A stretch of 64,000 nucleotides of DNA. It comes from Polyangiaceae bacterium (GTDB taxonomy: Bacteria > Myxococcota_A > Polyangia > Polyangiales > Polyangiaceae). Both the position numbers and the translations under genes were made by a program. Of the stretch, positions 1-8,775 are shown one piece after another (within the stretch, counting starts at the first letter, position 1; each line of letters starts with the position of its first letter). Under the pieces are notes generated by a model that saw only the letters and a program-made list of their open reading frames with translations, was not told where the DNA came from and searched no databases. The stretch is taken from contig JADJYE010000042.1 of NCBI GenBank assembly GCA_016719945.1, positions 1 to 64,000 of the forward strand, written 5' to 3'.

Positions 1-1296
1 CGCCTCGACGAAGTCCGCGCCGCCCTCGTACGGAGGAACCGCGTGGGCCGCCCAGCTCGAGCCCGTGGCGGAGCTCTCGTCCAGAAGCGGCGAAAGCGAC
101 CATCCTCCGAAGGAGCGAGACCAGGGCCGCCCGGCCGCTCAGCGCCGCCTCGAACGCCATGGCCAAGGCGGACAAAGAGCTCGCGGGACTTCGCCGCGCG
201 CCGTAAGAATCCAGAGACGCTCTCGAACGAGAAGTGAAGGCGCTCGAGGAAGACGCTCGGCGAGGCTCCGAGGGCCCAGAGCCTCGAGCAACGCCTTATA
301 TCGGGATCCCTAACGCCCGATCGGTCGATCCCCCGACGGCGAAGGCGCCGAGGGCAAGCCGAGATTCATTGCGCACGTGGGGCGGCCTCGCGAGTACGAC
401 TTCACCCCGAAAGCCGCACTGGGAGGGCAGGCGAGGCCCTCGGCATCCTCGACTGTGAACGCGGCGCGAAGCTCTCCGGGGCCCGCGGTTCACCGTGCTG
501 TGCCGGGGCGCCGGCCGCTGGAGCGCGCGCTCGTCAGCTTCATGCTCGACCCACTTCCACCTGCTACCGGCTACACTCGAGGTCATCCCCCGTTCCTCGT
601 GAAGGGGACGGCCCTGCGCGACGGCAGCTCCCCAGTTCGAAGCGATCTCTTCAAGACCGCCACGGCGATCCCGGACGCGGTGACCTATACCCAATCACCG
701 CCGAGGTGCCCGGTCACCAACCTGCACGGGGGATCCTCCAGGGGCGGTTCACGCTGTCGTGCGCGGAGTACACCGCCCACATCGCCGTCCGCGCCGAGGC
801 CGGGACCACGGCCGGGACGGACGCAGGCTCATCCGCCAGCACCAGTTCCCAGGTCAGTGGTGGAGGTCGCCGGGCCGGAGCACCCTGAGGATCCGGCTCG
901 GCGGCCCACGAGGCGCTCACCGGCGAGGCAGAGGCGGTGCTACGCGCCCTCGGGCTCCACTACCGCAAGGTGCTCCTGTGCGCGGGCGACATGGGCGCCG
1001 CGGCGCGCAAGACCTACGACCTCGAGGTGTGGCTCCCCGGCCAGGGGGCCTACCGCAGATCCCGAGCTGCTCCAACCTGGCGATCTCAGGCGCGGCGCGC
1101 GGGGCTCAAGTACCGGCCCGCGGGCGACGCGAAGGCGAAGCCGCGCCTCCTCCACACGCTCAACGGCTCGGGGCTCGCGGTGGGTCGCACGCTCGTCGCG
1201 ATCCTCGAGCAGTACCAGCAGGCCGACGGGAGCGTGGTCGTGCCCGAGGCGCTGCGCCCGTACGTCAGCGCCGAAGGTGCGGCAAGCCAGGCCTGA
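1..1296 (+). CDS. serS: Seryl-tRNA synthetase, 5'-truncated by the window edge and frame-broken
   Basis: Charges tRNA-Ser in the cytoplasm. Stitching the three forward frames gives an almost complete class II SerRS: an N-terminal coiled-coil arm (RLDEVRAAL at base 1, later ALSNEVKALEEDAR), then motif pieces PPFLVKGTALR (about 587), PVTNLH (about 711), TLSCAEYTA, IRQHQF (motif 2 area) and an uninterrupted C-terminal part from 937 with VLLCAGDMGAAARKTYDLEV and LLHTLNGSGLAVGRTL (motif 3). The stop is at 1294-1296. Only about ten codons seem to be missing upstream of base 1. At least eight small indels break the frame, for example near 1055-1090 where an expected REISSCSN is scrambled. Conservation on both sides of every break, in an essential gene, argues for sequence error rather than a pseudogene. 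Confidence 0.85.
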
Positions 1297-1299
1297 CGC

Positions 1300-2600
1300 G
1301 TGCACCAGGCTGCCTGCGGCGATCAGGAGATGATGGCAGCCCTCTCGTATTGCGAGATGAGCGGCGGCTCTGCCCGTCGTCCGCGTCGGGCACAACCCAC
1401 CTGTGACGACCGCCGCGCCGCTCCAGAAGAAGCGGGCGCGTCCGGCTCGCACCCGTTTCGCGTCGGAGACGGCCAGCGGTCAGGGCCCGCCGCGTCGGCG
1501 CGCGTGGCCGCGCGCTCGCGAAATACGGCAGGTGGAAGGGCTGACCGCCGCGTTCCGTGAGGCCGCCGGGGCCCAAGCCCCCCGTCGCCGACCAAGCGCT
1601 TCTCCGGTCGGCTGGGCCGCGTTCCAGGCCAGCGATCTCGAGCTCGCGTCAGGGGCCACGTCGCAGGGCCTCGAGCTGCGCCACGGATCGGAAGCCCGCG
1701 CGCAGATGCTCTCGTGCGGCCGCATCGAGGAGGCGCGAGGCGACCGACCCGCAGCCGCGAGAGTCGTACGCCGAGGTCGCTGACGCTGCGACCAGACCGC
1801 ACCGTCAGGCGGCGCCTCGCTTCGCCCTCAGAGGGCTCGTCCGCGCTCCCCCGCACCGGCACCTCGCGCATCTGCGATCGCTCGTTCGCGACGCTGCTTT
1901 CGGGAGGCCACCACCGATTACCTGCTCGGGGCGCGCCGCTCAGTCTCCCGAAGGACGCAGGGCTCGTGCGCGCCCTGCCGGCGCCTCGAAGGAGACCCGC
2001 CGATCGCGCGATCGAGCTCGTGCACGCGTGGCGGCAGGCTCCGAGTCGATGGCGTACTGGGCGCTCGCCGACGATGCGCAGCCGGCTCCGCCCGCTCGGC
2101 GAGCTCGAGGTCGAGGGCGAGAAGCCCCTCCGCATCCTGCGACCGCTGGGGCAGGAGCGTGGTGAAGCGTGCTCTACGAGGTGACGTCCACCGAGGCGGC
2201 GAAGACCACACGCACCACCCTCGAGCTTTTGTGCGTCCTCTCGGACGCGATTTACCGCTGGTCGTGCCGCGATCGTCGAGGCTCGAGGACTGTAAGCCCA
2301 ATCAGAGCGCACGTTTACGCTCGCGCGATCGGTCTCGAAGGACAGCGCCGTCGTCAAAAACAGGTAGTCCCGGACGACCTCGTCGCGCCAGGCGCACTCG
2401 GAAAGCACGCGCTGTTTCGCTTCGGGATTGCTAACGTCTGGGCATCCGCGGCGCGCGCCAGCGAGTTTTCGCACCGAGCGCTCACGGCTGGTACGTCGGC
2501 CCGCGTCCCGCCCTCTTCGCCGTGGTGGATGCAGGACTGCCGCTCGACTGGCGCGCGGGCCCAAGCCGTTCTCGCTGACCACCCGGAGAAGCTCCGGGTC
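1300..2600. other. Error-rich stretch, probably coding but not readable
   Basis: No reading frame stays convincing here. Forward fragments such as LGELEVEGEKPLRILRPLG (about 2095) and VLYEVTSTEAAKT (about 2170) look protein-like and have GC-rich third positions. Another forward stretch near 2480 reads AHGWYVGPRPALFAVVDAG. A reverse fragment near 2300-2430 (VVRDYLFLTTALSFETDRA) competes with them. Because both neighbours carry many indels, I infer one or more genes hidden by the same errors, more likely on the + strand. I cannot name a family. Confidence 0.4.
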
Positions 2601-2604
2601 AGTG

Positions 2605-3673
2605 CCGCCGCCGCGGGGACGTCGTCCGCCGCACGCTCAGCGCCACCCTCGTCGGCTCCATTCGGCCTGCCGCTCGGCTTTACAACCCACTCGGCCTGTA
2701 CCGCGCGCTGCGTGATCGCCAGCTCTACGCCGACCTCGCGTCGACAGGCGACGCCGCGCAGGTGTTCGACCGACCGCGCACCGGCATCGATGTTGCGCCG
2801 CCCGCCGAGTCCCCGCTGTTCTCTCCGACCGATGGCGGCTGCGAAATCTCCGCTTCGAGAGCCCCTTCGACCCGCTCAGCGCGAGAAGGCGAAGCGCTTT
2901 ACCTCGCGCTGTCGAAGCGCCGCTTCGCGCACGCGCGCCACTGGAGAACACCACGGGGCGTCGCGCGACCATCCTCGCCATCCACGGGTTCTCCGCCGAC
3001 CTCTACCACTTCGGCAGGTGGTTCTTCCCCTTGGTGTCCTGGCTCTACAAGTCCAGGCTTCGACGTGATGCTGGTGACGATGCCGTTCCACGGCAAGCGT
3101 CAGACCGCGACCTCGCCGTTCTCGGGAGCACGGGTTCTTCGCGGGCGGCACCAGCCCATCAGCAGGGCCTTCAACGCGGGCGATCTTGACATCCGCATCC
3201 TGATGGACACGTCTTCGACGCCGGCGTGCCGCGCGTCAGCGTGACCGAAACGCGACCTGGGCGGGCTCGCGACCAGCCTGCTCGCCATTCACGCGGAAGA
3301 CCGGCTCAGGTTCGCCATCCCGAACGTCCCGTGGTGAGCCTCGCGGATCATCCTCGAGTGGGAGCCGATCGCGTCGGTCATCCGCGCGTCGCTCGCCGTC
3401 GTCGGCAAAGACATCCGCGCCGCCCGGCAGATGCTCGCCATCTCCTCCCCGCTCAGCTTCCCGCCCAAGCTGGCGAAGGAGCGCCTGTTCATCATCGGCG
3501 GCGGTGAGAGACCGCCCCGCCTCGCCACGCGCGCCTCTTTGTGGGACCACCGGATCACCCAAGCCCACTGGTTCTGGCAGCGACGCCATCCACTCGACCG
3601 CGGGGAGTACTTCCGCTCGATGAGACGCTTCTTCGCCTGGCTCGATTTCACGCCACGACGAAGCTCAGCTTGA
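2605..3673 (+). CDS. Alpha/beta hydrolase, frame-broken
   Basis: A predicted cytoplasmic or membrane-associated alpha/beta-fold hydrolase whose substrate cannot be told from sequence. Joining the three forward frames gives LVGSIRPAARLYNPLGLYRA (about 2648), ILAIHGFSADLYHF (about 2970, the oxyanion-hole HG motif), FDVMLVTMPFHGKRQ (3059-3103), a nucleophile region near 3225-3285 that reads VSVTxTRPGRA / LGGLATSLLAIHAEDRLRF across a break, IPNVPVVSLADH and a C-terminal HxLDRGEYFRSMRRFFAWL with the expected catalytic His region. The expected GYSLGG nucleophile elbow falls exactly at an indel near 3245, so the Ser codon cannot be confirmed. The start is uncertain. At least five indels are needed to restore the frame. 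Confidence 0.65.
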
Positions 3674-3674
3674 A

Positions 3675-4757
3675 GGCGCTGTCGGCGGCGACGATCGCGT
3701 GCGCCTGTTGGTCCGCGCTGATCCCGCGCCCCAGAACCTGCAGGGCCCTATCGAGGCTACGCTCCGCCCGACTTCGACTCCCCCGACGGGCGTGCGATTG
3801 AGGCTGGGGAGTACGGCACGACCGACGTCGACGCGCCAAGCACGTCCCCTTCCCGAGACCGTGCCAGTCGGCTGCTTCTCGCGGAGTCGCGTACTCGGCG
3901 GGCACCGAGCGCGTCATCGGCGTCAGCGCCCCTGCCGGATGCGGGTACCCCACGCGGGCGCCTCCGCAGCGCGCTACTCGCGCGAGCGGGCCGTGTATCA
4001 AGCAGCTCGCGGACGGTCCTCGCTCGCGCGCGGGGCGAAGGTGCCCACGGAGCTCGCGTGCGAGCTGCCCGACGAGGTGCGCCGCGCCGCCGCTCGGGCG
4101 AACGCTCGCACCCCTCCGCTCCGGCACGCCCGGCGCCCGCGACCGGCGAGCTCGAGCGCTACCCCGCGGTCGCCGGGACTTGCCCGGCTTCGGCTCGCCA
4201 GACCAGAACGAGAGCGTGCCGCAGCACTGGCTGCCAGGCGAGCCGTGCGTCGAGCTCTCCCCTCGCCGCTGGAGATCCTCGACGGAACGTGGTCCGAGCG
4301 CAGCGCATCTCCGAGGCCTACAAGGGCGGCGTCGCGCCGCTGGTCTCCGAGCGGCGGCGCGGTGCACGGCGATCTGATCGAGGCCTTCGATGCTCGGCTT
4401 CCTGCGCCCACTGCCAGGGCGGCGTGCCCGAAGATCGAATCCCCTACGACCCGTGCGGACCACACGCACACGAACTTTCGGAACACGTCGGCCCTCGCGC
4501 GGGGATGGGCGCGCGCTTCCCGTGCCTGGTGACCGACGACTCTCTCCAGTCGATGTACATGCAGGAGTGGACCTTCCCGACCTCATGGGCGGCAGCATCG
4601 ATCAGCGCTCGCTCCGGGACTTCAGGTACTGGTGGGGCGTGGCGCCAGGCCAGCGTCAGATGGAGGCCGGGCTTGGTACACGCCGTACCGCTTTGGGCCG
4701 AGCACGCAGCGGCCGTGGCTCCTTCACCTGCACCGGGACATCCCCTTCGCGCCGTGA
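3675..4757 (+). CDS. Unrecognised protein, frame-broken
   Basis: I do not recognise this gene. The forward frames can be joined into a plausible GC-biased protein: DDRVRLLVRADPAPQNLQGP (about 3690), GRAIEAGEYGTTDVDAP (about 3785), VAYSAGTERVIGVSAPAG (about 3890), ELACELPDEVRRAA (about 4050), a stretch near 4195 (SPDQNESVPQHWLPGEPC), then DPCGPHAHELSEHVGPRAGM, TDDSLQSMYMQEWTFPDLMG and an end reading RPWLLHLHRDIPFAP before a stop at 4755-4757. Several indels interrupt it. It starts directly after the hydrolase and ends about 20 bases before a lipoprotein start, so it may be in an operon with either. The start codon is unknown. Confidence 0.4.
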
Positions 4758-4774
4758 GCGGCGGGGTGGGCTTT

Positions 4775-5516
4775 ATGATGGGCGCGATGTTCGCGCGGGC
4801 GTGTGCGCTGTTCGTCGGCTTGGCAGCGGGCGCCTGCGTCAGCACCGATCCCATCTCCTCGGGCGGCTCGAGCGGGGCGAGGGCGCGGGGACTCGAGGGC
4901 GGCGCCGGTGGCGCCTTCGTGAGCGACGGGGGGTTCTCGGCGGCCGGCGGCGCCTCGAGCGCTGAATGCGGCGACGGCCTGTGCTCCGGAGACGAGACCT
5001 GCGACGGCTGCCCCGCCGACTGCCCCTGCACCGACGACTGCGGGGACGGCACCTGCGACGCGAGCGAGACGTCGTGACCTGCGAGCTCGACTGCGGGTCG
5101 TGCCCGCCTGCGGCGACGGAAGCTGCTCGCTCAACGAGGACTGCGACACGTGCTTCGAGGACTGCGGCATCTGCGCGTGCGTCACCGACGCCGAAGAGCC
5201 CAACAACGGCTCGAGCAGCGCCGTCACGCTCGCGTTCGACACCGACTACTGCGACCTCAGCATCTGCACTGGTGACGTCGACTGGTTCGAGTTCCCGGTC
5301 AACGGCACGACGACGATCACGCTCAACTTCCTGCAGGCCGAGGGCGACCTCGAGCTCGAGATCTACTCGCAGGCCACCGGGGACTACGTCACCGGCGCAT
5401 ATTCGGCGGACGACGACGAGGTCCTCACGCTGACGGGGCAGCCCACCGGGATGTATTGGGCGCGGGTGTACGGCGACGACCCCGAGAACCCGGACTATTG
5501 CATCCGGGTGGACTGA
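4775..5516 (+). CDS. Cys-rich lipoprotein with a PPC-like domain (one frameshift)
   Basis: A predicted secreted lipoprotein. The N-terminus has a signal peptide ending in a lipobox (VGLAAGAC); ATG codons at 4775, 4778 and 4787 are all possible starts. A Gly/Ser-rich linker follows, then three Cys-rich repeats of the CGDGxC...CxxDC type (CGDGLCSGDETCDGCPADC, CGDGTCDASET, CGDGSCSLNEDCDTC) common in myxobacterial surface proteins. After that comes a pre-peptidase C-terminal-like beta domain: EEPNNGSSSAVTL, then TGDVDWFEFPV and GMYWARVYGDDP. The frame breaks near 5071, where the Cys spacing shows about two missing bases. From 5100 on the sequence reads cleanly, which marks the end of the indel-dense zone. 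Function beyond surface exposure is unknown. Confidence 0.8.
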
Positions 5517-5532
5517 CCCGCGCGGGGCGAGG

Positions 5533-5688
5533 CAACGCCGACGCCAACGCCAACGCCAACGCCGACGCCGATGCCGACGCCGATGCCGATGTTGATGCCG
5601 ACGCCGATGCCGATGTTGATGCCGATGCCGACGCCGATTCCGATGCCGACGCCGATGTTGATGCCGATGCCGACGCCGAGGCCGACTG
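5533..5688. repeat. GCCGAY hexanucleotide tandem repeat
   Basis: A run of about 25 imperfect six-base units (GCCGAC, GCCGAT, GCCAAC, with occasional GTTGAT) begins 16 bases after the stop of the Cys-rich lipoprotein. It is open in frame and would encode Ala-Asp repeats, but it has no start signal of its own and follows a stop codon. I treat it as a non-coding simple-sequence repeat. Confidence 0.9.
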
Positions 5689-5712
5689 CGCGGGGGGCCG
5701 GGCGCGGGCCGA

Positions 5713-5898
5713 GTGACAGCGACCCCCACCCTGCTCAGCAGGGTGTGCCCTCCTGTCCATCGCGCTCGAGCCTCCCGGGCCGCGGCGACGCAACTTCAAT
5801 GGGTTGGCGCTGACCTCACGGCCGCTACCACCGCAATGCGCCCCAAAGTGCAGACAAGACACCCCACCCCTGCTGAGCAGGGTCGGGTGTTCTGTCAC
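5713..5898. repeat. Pair of inverted REP-like palindromic units (BIME-like)
   Basis: Two related units of about 46 bases lie in opposite orientation. The first (5713-5759) starts GTGACAG and carries the perfect palindrome CACCCTGCTcAGCAGGGTG (5727-5745). The second (about 5850-5898) carries CCCTGCTgAGCAGGG (5868-5882), is flanked by ACACCC/GGGTGT, and ends CTGTCAC. The reverse complement of the second aligns with the first over nearly its whole length. The pair sits between two convergent genes, a typical place for REP/BIME elements, and either hairpin could also act as a terminator. No transposase of the RAYT type is in the window. Confidence 0.75.
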
Positions 5899-5907
5899 GC
5901 TCCGCTT

Positions 5908-6701
5908 TCACTCGGGCGCCCCGGAGGCAGCCGAGGGTCTCCTCGCCCACGCGCCGAAGACCATATCGCCGACGTAGGTCGCGCCGGAACCTCGCAGCTC
6001 GGCCTCGAGGCGCGCGTCGAGGGTCTCGACGTCGATCTCGGCCTCGGTCGCGACGCCGGCGCCTGTGATGCGCGGGAGGATGGCGCGGACGATCCCCGCC
6101 GTGGGGTGCCGCGCCTCGGGCGTCTGCACGATGGCCTCCGCGCGCACCTGCTGCACCTCCAGACCCGCCGCTCCCAGCACCGACCAAAGATCGAAGCCCA
6201 TATGAAGGTTCGCCCCCTCGCGCGCCACCGTGCGCCAGATCCACGCATGCACCTGCGCGTGGAGCGGCAGCCGCGCGACGCTCGCCGGGACCATGGACGC
6301 GTCGTGCTCCTGGAACACCACGAGCCCGCCGGGCCGCACCGCGGCCGCGACCGCGCGCACCGCCCGCACCGGGTCCGCCTGATACATCAGCACCCGCCGC
6401 CCGACCGCCGCGTCGAGCCCGCTGGAGCTCCCTTCGGGAGGCTCGCTCATGTCGGCCACCACGAAGGTCGCGTTCGTCGCGCGCCCGCCTCACGCGCCCG
6501 CTCGCGCGCCACCCCGAGCCAGTGCGCGTCCCGATCGATCGCCACCACCGCCCCGCTCTCCCCGACCAGCCGCGAGAGCAGCAGCGAGACCTCACCGCGG
6601 CCACAGCCCACGTCGAGCACCCGCATCCCCGGCCCGATCCCCGCGTCCACCAGCAGCCGCTCGGTCAGATCACGCTCGCTCAGCAACATGCCGAGCATCA
6701 T
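5908..6701 (-). CDS. SAM-dependent class I methyltransferase (one frameshift)
   Basis: A predicted small-molecule methyltransferase of about 260 residues. The N-terminal half reads TERLLVDAGIGPGMRVLDVG followed by CGRGEVSLLLSRLVG (SAM-binding motif I) and AVVAIDRDAHWL (the acidic residue that holds the ribose). After a frame break near 6472 it continues FVVADMSEPPEG, VGRRVLMYQADPVRAVRA and RPGGLVVFQEHD, the usual order of a UbiE/Methyltransf_11-like fold. The break lies in a CG-rich tract (GGCGCGCGACG), and removing one CG unit restores the frame. Possible starts are ATG at 6701, 6698 or 6689, or 6737 upstream. No clear Shine-Dalgarno is seen because the upstream stretch is a C/G run. Its substrate is unknown. 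Confidence 0.8.
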
Positions 6702-6760
6702 AGGGGGGGGTCGCGGGCCGATGCCGAGCACCCTCATCGCGACCCGCTTCCGACGCCGGA

Positions 6761-7195
6761 CTCGGATTCGGGCTCGGCGTCGGATTCGAGCTCGGTCTCG
6801 GGACTCGGTATCGGGATTCGGTGTTTGGGACTCGGACTCGGTTCGAGACTCGGACTCGCTCTCGAGACGGCTCGCAGTCGGGGAGACGGGGCCAACCGAT
6901 GCACGAGCTTTGGTCTCCTGGGCGCCGGACGCCCTAATGCCCGGCATCGTCCGCCCTCACGTCCACCGCGCGCAAGGGCAACACCACGAGGTTTCGACGC
7001 ATCCTAAGGCGGCGCGTCCACCGTGGGCCGACGCGGGAGGCCGACATGCCGACGCCGATGCCGATGCCGATGCCGATGCCGATGCCGATGCCGATGCCGA
7101 TGCCGATGCCGGCTGCGGTGCTCGGACTCGGACTCGATCTCGGTACTCGATGCTCGGTCTCGGCCTCGGCATCGCGGCTCGGCCTCGCCGCCTTG
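6761..7195. repeat. TCGGAY/CTCGG and GCCGAT simple-repeat zone
   Basis: Three low-complexity blocks fill this intergenic interval. Bases 6761-6872 hold degenerate TCGGATTCG/CTCGGACTCG units. Bases 7048-7111 hold a nearly pure GCCGAT array of about nine units, headed by one GCCGAC. Bases 7118-7190 again hold CTCGGACTCGG-like units. The open frames across them encode only Ser-Glu, Ala-Asp or Arg-rich repeats, so I see no gene. The units are the same or related to those at 5533-5688. Confidence 0.85.
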
Positions 7196-7196
7196 C

Positions 7197-7263
7197 CGTT
7201 GGGGCGGTGGGTCACGCCTCTTGTTGCACGCGCCGTTTCAGGGCATGACCCACCGCCCCAACG
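7197..7263. repeat. 18-bp perfect inverted repeat (long hairpin)
   Basis: The left arm 7197-7214 (CGTTGGGGCGGTGGGTCA) and the right arm 7246-7263 are exact reverse complements, with a 31-base loop. Similarity continues weakly outside the arms. It lies 22 bases before the remnant of an S23/IVP-type gene, so it may be an end of a small mobile unit or an RNA stem. There is no downstream T-run, so an intrinsic terminator is less likely. Confidence 0.85.
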
Positions 7264-7285
7264 ACAGGCCCCCCCTTACACGCAG

Positions 7286-7613
7286 TTCCCTCATCACGGG
7301 CTCGACGCGTATGCGGTCGGGCTCGAGGCGCTCACCAAGGCCGATGCGCTCGCCAGAAGCTGCCTCGCGGCTACGGGCCGCTGAGCGATCAGCTCGCCGC
7401 GCCAGCCAGTCCGCGTTCCTTCAGCTGAGCGAGGGCGCCGCTCGCACGAGCGCCGATCGCGCGCAGCGCCTCCGCGGCGCTCGCGCCGAGGCCTGTGAGG
7501 CCTGCGTCGAGGCGCTCGAGCGACTCGGGCTCGCCACTGCGGCCGATGCCGGCGAGCTGCTGTCGCTGCTCGGCCGGCTCGCCGCCATGCTCACGAAGCT
7601 CGCCGCCCGCTGA
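7286..7613 (+). pseudogene. Remnant of a four-helix-bundle (S23/IVP-like) protein gene
   Basis: Joining two frames gives a protein of the S23/IVP (bAvd-like) four-helix-bundle family: PHHGLDAYAVGLEALTKADA, then ALARSLPRGYGPLSDQLAR, ASQSAFLQLSEGAART and a C-terminus ELLSLLGRLAAMLTKLAAR. The family usually begins MxPHHRLxAY and carries LxxQLRRAAxSIxLNIAEGAGR in the middle, and this copy follows that pattern throughout. There is no start codon before PHHG, and an extra base near 7360 shifts the frame, so it is decayed or hit by the same indel errors as its neighbours. It ends exactly where the convergent neighbour ends. The family is known from 23S rRNA intervening sequences and from diversity-generating retroelements; no reverse transcriptase is visible here. 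Confidence 0.65.
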
Positions 7614-8759
7614 TCATCGAAACGGCGCAAAGACGCGCACCACCGCGCGGCCGCACGACGTCGGGAACGCTAACGTCCCGGTGGGCGCGATCCCGTTCTT
7701 CGCGTACGTCCACTTCATGGTGCTCTGCTTCCGGCCCTTCCAGAGGACTCCAGAGGGCCAGTCGGGCGGAACGCAACGGTCATCGAAGTGGGCTGACCCG
7801 AAGACAGGTACTCCCCATCGTTGAGAGGCCCCCGCGAGGCCGTGTCGCGCGAACAGGACGTCTCCAGAGCCGCCGCTTCCGACCGCACCGAAACCATGGA
7901 TATGGTCGAGCACCGCGTCGACCCCGGGCTTCGGTCCGCTGAGCTTCTTGATCCCGAAGCCGTCGTAGCAGACCGCTAGGTAGAACCTCCGACCGAACAG
8001 CTGCGCAATGCGCGGGTGTTCTCCTTCGCCCGCAGCGAAGTCGGCCGCCGCCTCGATGTCGTCCTTCTCGTCTTTCGTGGGAAAGAACTTTCGCCCCATA
8101 CCGACGATGCCGTCCTCATTCATCGCGACGGCGAGCTGGTCCTTGCTGTCGCGTCCGTCGATCCCGAAGGTCATCGCGAGCCGGCCGCCTTGCGCGCGAA
8201 GCAGCTTGCGAAGCTGCCGCTCGACGCGCTCGAGCGTACGTCCGGGACGCTGTTGGCCCGCCTTCAGCCAGCCGCCAGGAAACTGGAGCACGACCTCTCC
8301 CTTGGTTGCGCGTGCGACCTCGGTCAGTACCCCGTCGGTCGCCGACAGGCACTTCCTCAAGTCGAAATCACCCGACCTCTCGATCAGGACGGTCGCGACC
8401 TGCGGCTCACGCGCTGAGCGCCGTCGCGCCAAGGGCTTTGAGGGTGCCCCCGCCAGGTGCAGCGGCACGATCTCGAACCCGAGCCCCGCCAGGATCTCGT
8501 TGGTCTCCGCGCCGCCGCTGAAGGCGTCTGGCCGTAGCTCGGTCCCCCTTGCGTAGAGGTGCGCGCGACCGAGCACGAGCTTCGGGGCAAGGTGCTTGCC
8601 CTTGAAGCGCAGCAGATACCGACGGCTCTCCCGCCGCACCGGCGTCCCCTCCCGGTCGATGTCTGCGATCGCACGCAGCACATCCTGCCGTGTGACGTCC
8701 CCAAGTGACACGGCTTCAAGCTTACGCCCGACACGCGCGCTTGAGAACGTCCGCCTCAT
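7614..8759 (-). CDS. ScoMcrA-type head domain fused to a nitrilase-like domain
   Basis: A 381-residue protein at the edge of a defence island. Residues about 20-95 (VLRAIADIDREGTP, then RYLLRFKGKHLAPKLVLGRA and AFSGGAETNEILAGLGFEI) match the N-terminal head domain seen in ScoMcrA-type modification-dependent restriction proteins. The rest resembles the carbon-nitrogen hydrolase (nitrilase) superfamily: MGRKFFPTKDE fits the catalytic Lys region and FYLAVCYDGFG the catalytic Cys region, while the expected Glu appears replaced in VVLQFPGGWL. I infer a sensing or effector enzyme, but the reaction is unknown. ATG 8757-8759 overlaps the ATG of the divergent neighbour by two bases; an internal start near codon 16 is possible. 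The domain calls are by eye. Confidence 0.6.
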   Translation of the reverse strand: MRRTFSSARVGRKLEAVSLGDVTRQDVLRAIADIDREGTPVRRESRRYLLRFKGKHLAPKLVLGRAHLYARGTELRPDAFSGGAETNEILAGLGFEIVPLHLAGAPSKPLARRRSAREPQVATVLIERSGDFDLRKCLSATDGVLTEVARATKGEVVLQFPGGWLKAGQQRPGRTLERVERQLRKLLRAQGGRLAMTFGIDGRDSKDQLAVAMNEDGIVGMGRKFFPTKDEKDDIEAAADFAAGEGEHPRIAQLFGRRFYLAVCYDGFGIKKLSGPKPGVDAVLDHIHGFGAVGSGGSGDVLFARHGLAGASQRWGVPVFGSAHFDDRCVPPDWPSGVLWKGRKQSTMKWTYAKNGIAPTGTLAFPTSCGRAVVRVFAPFR

Positions 8760-8775
8760 GGGCGACGTTTGGGTG

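Noticed and set aside
1..1296. serS as a true pseudogene
   Set aside because: All protein motifs persist in order although the frame shifts many times; a decayed essential gene would show substitutions and loss of motifs as well.
1323..2582. A 419-residue minus-strand protein
   Set aside because: Apart from one short protein-like patch, its composition is Arg/Ala/Ser noise, and the flanking genes are on the plus strand.
5456..5716. Ala-Asp repeat protein and its mirror Ser-Ala repeat on the other strand
   Set aside because: These are translations of a hexanucleotide repeat located after a stop codon; there is no start signal and no non-repetitive domain.
7048..7111. CRISPR array
   Set aside because: The units are contiguous six-base repeats without spacers, and no cas genes are present.
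7286..7613. Diversity-generating retroelement (because of the bAvd-like four-helix-bundle remnant)
   Set aside because: No reverse transcriptase, template repeat or variable repeat was seen within the surrounding 10 kb.
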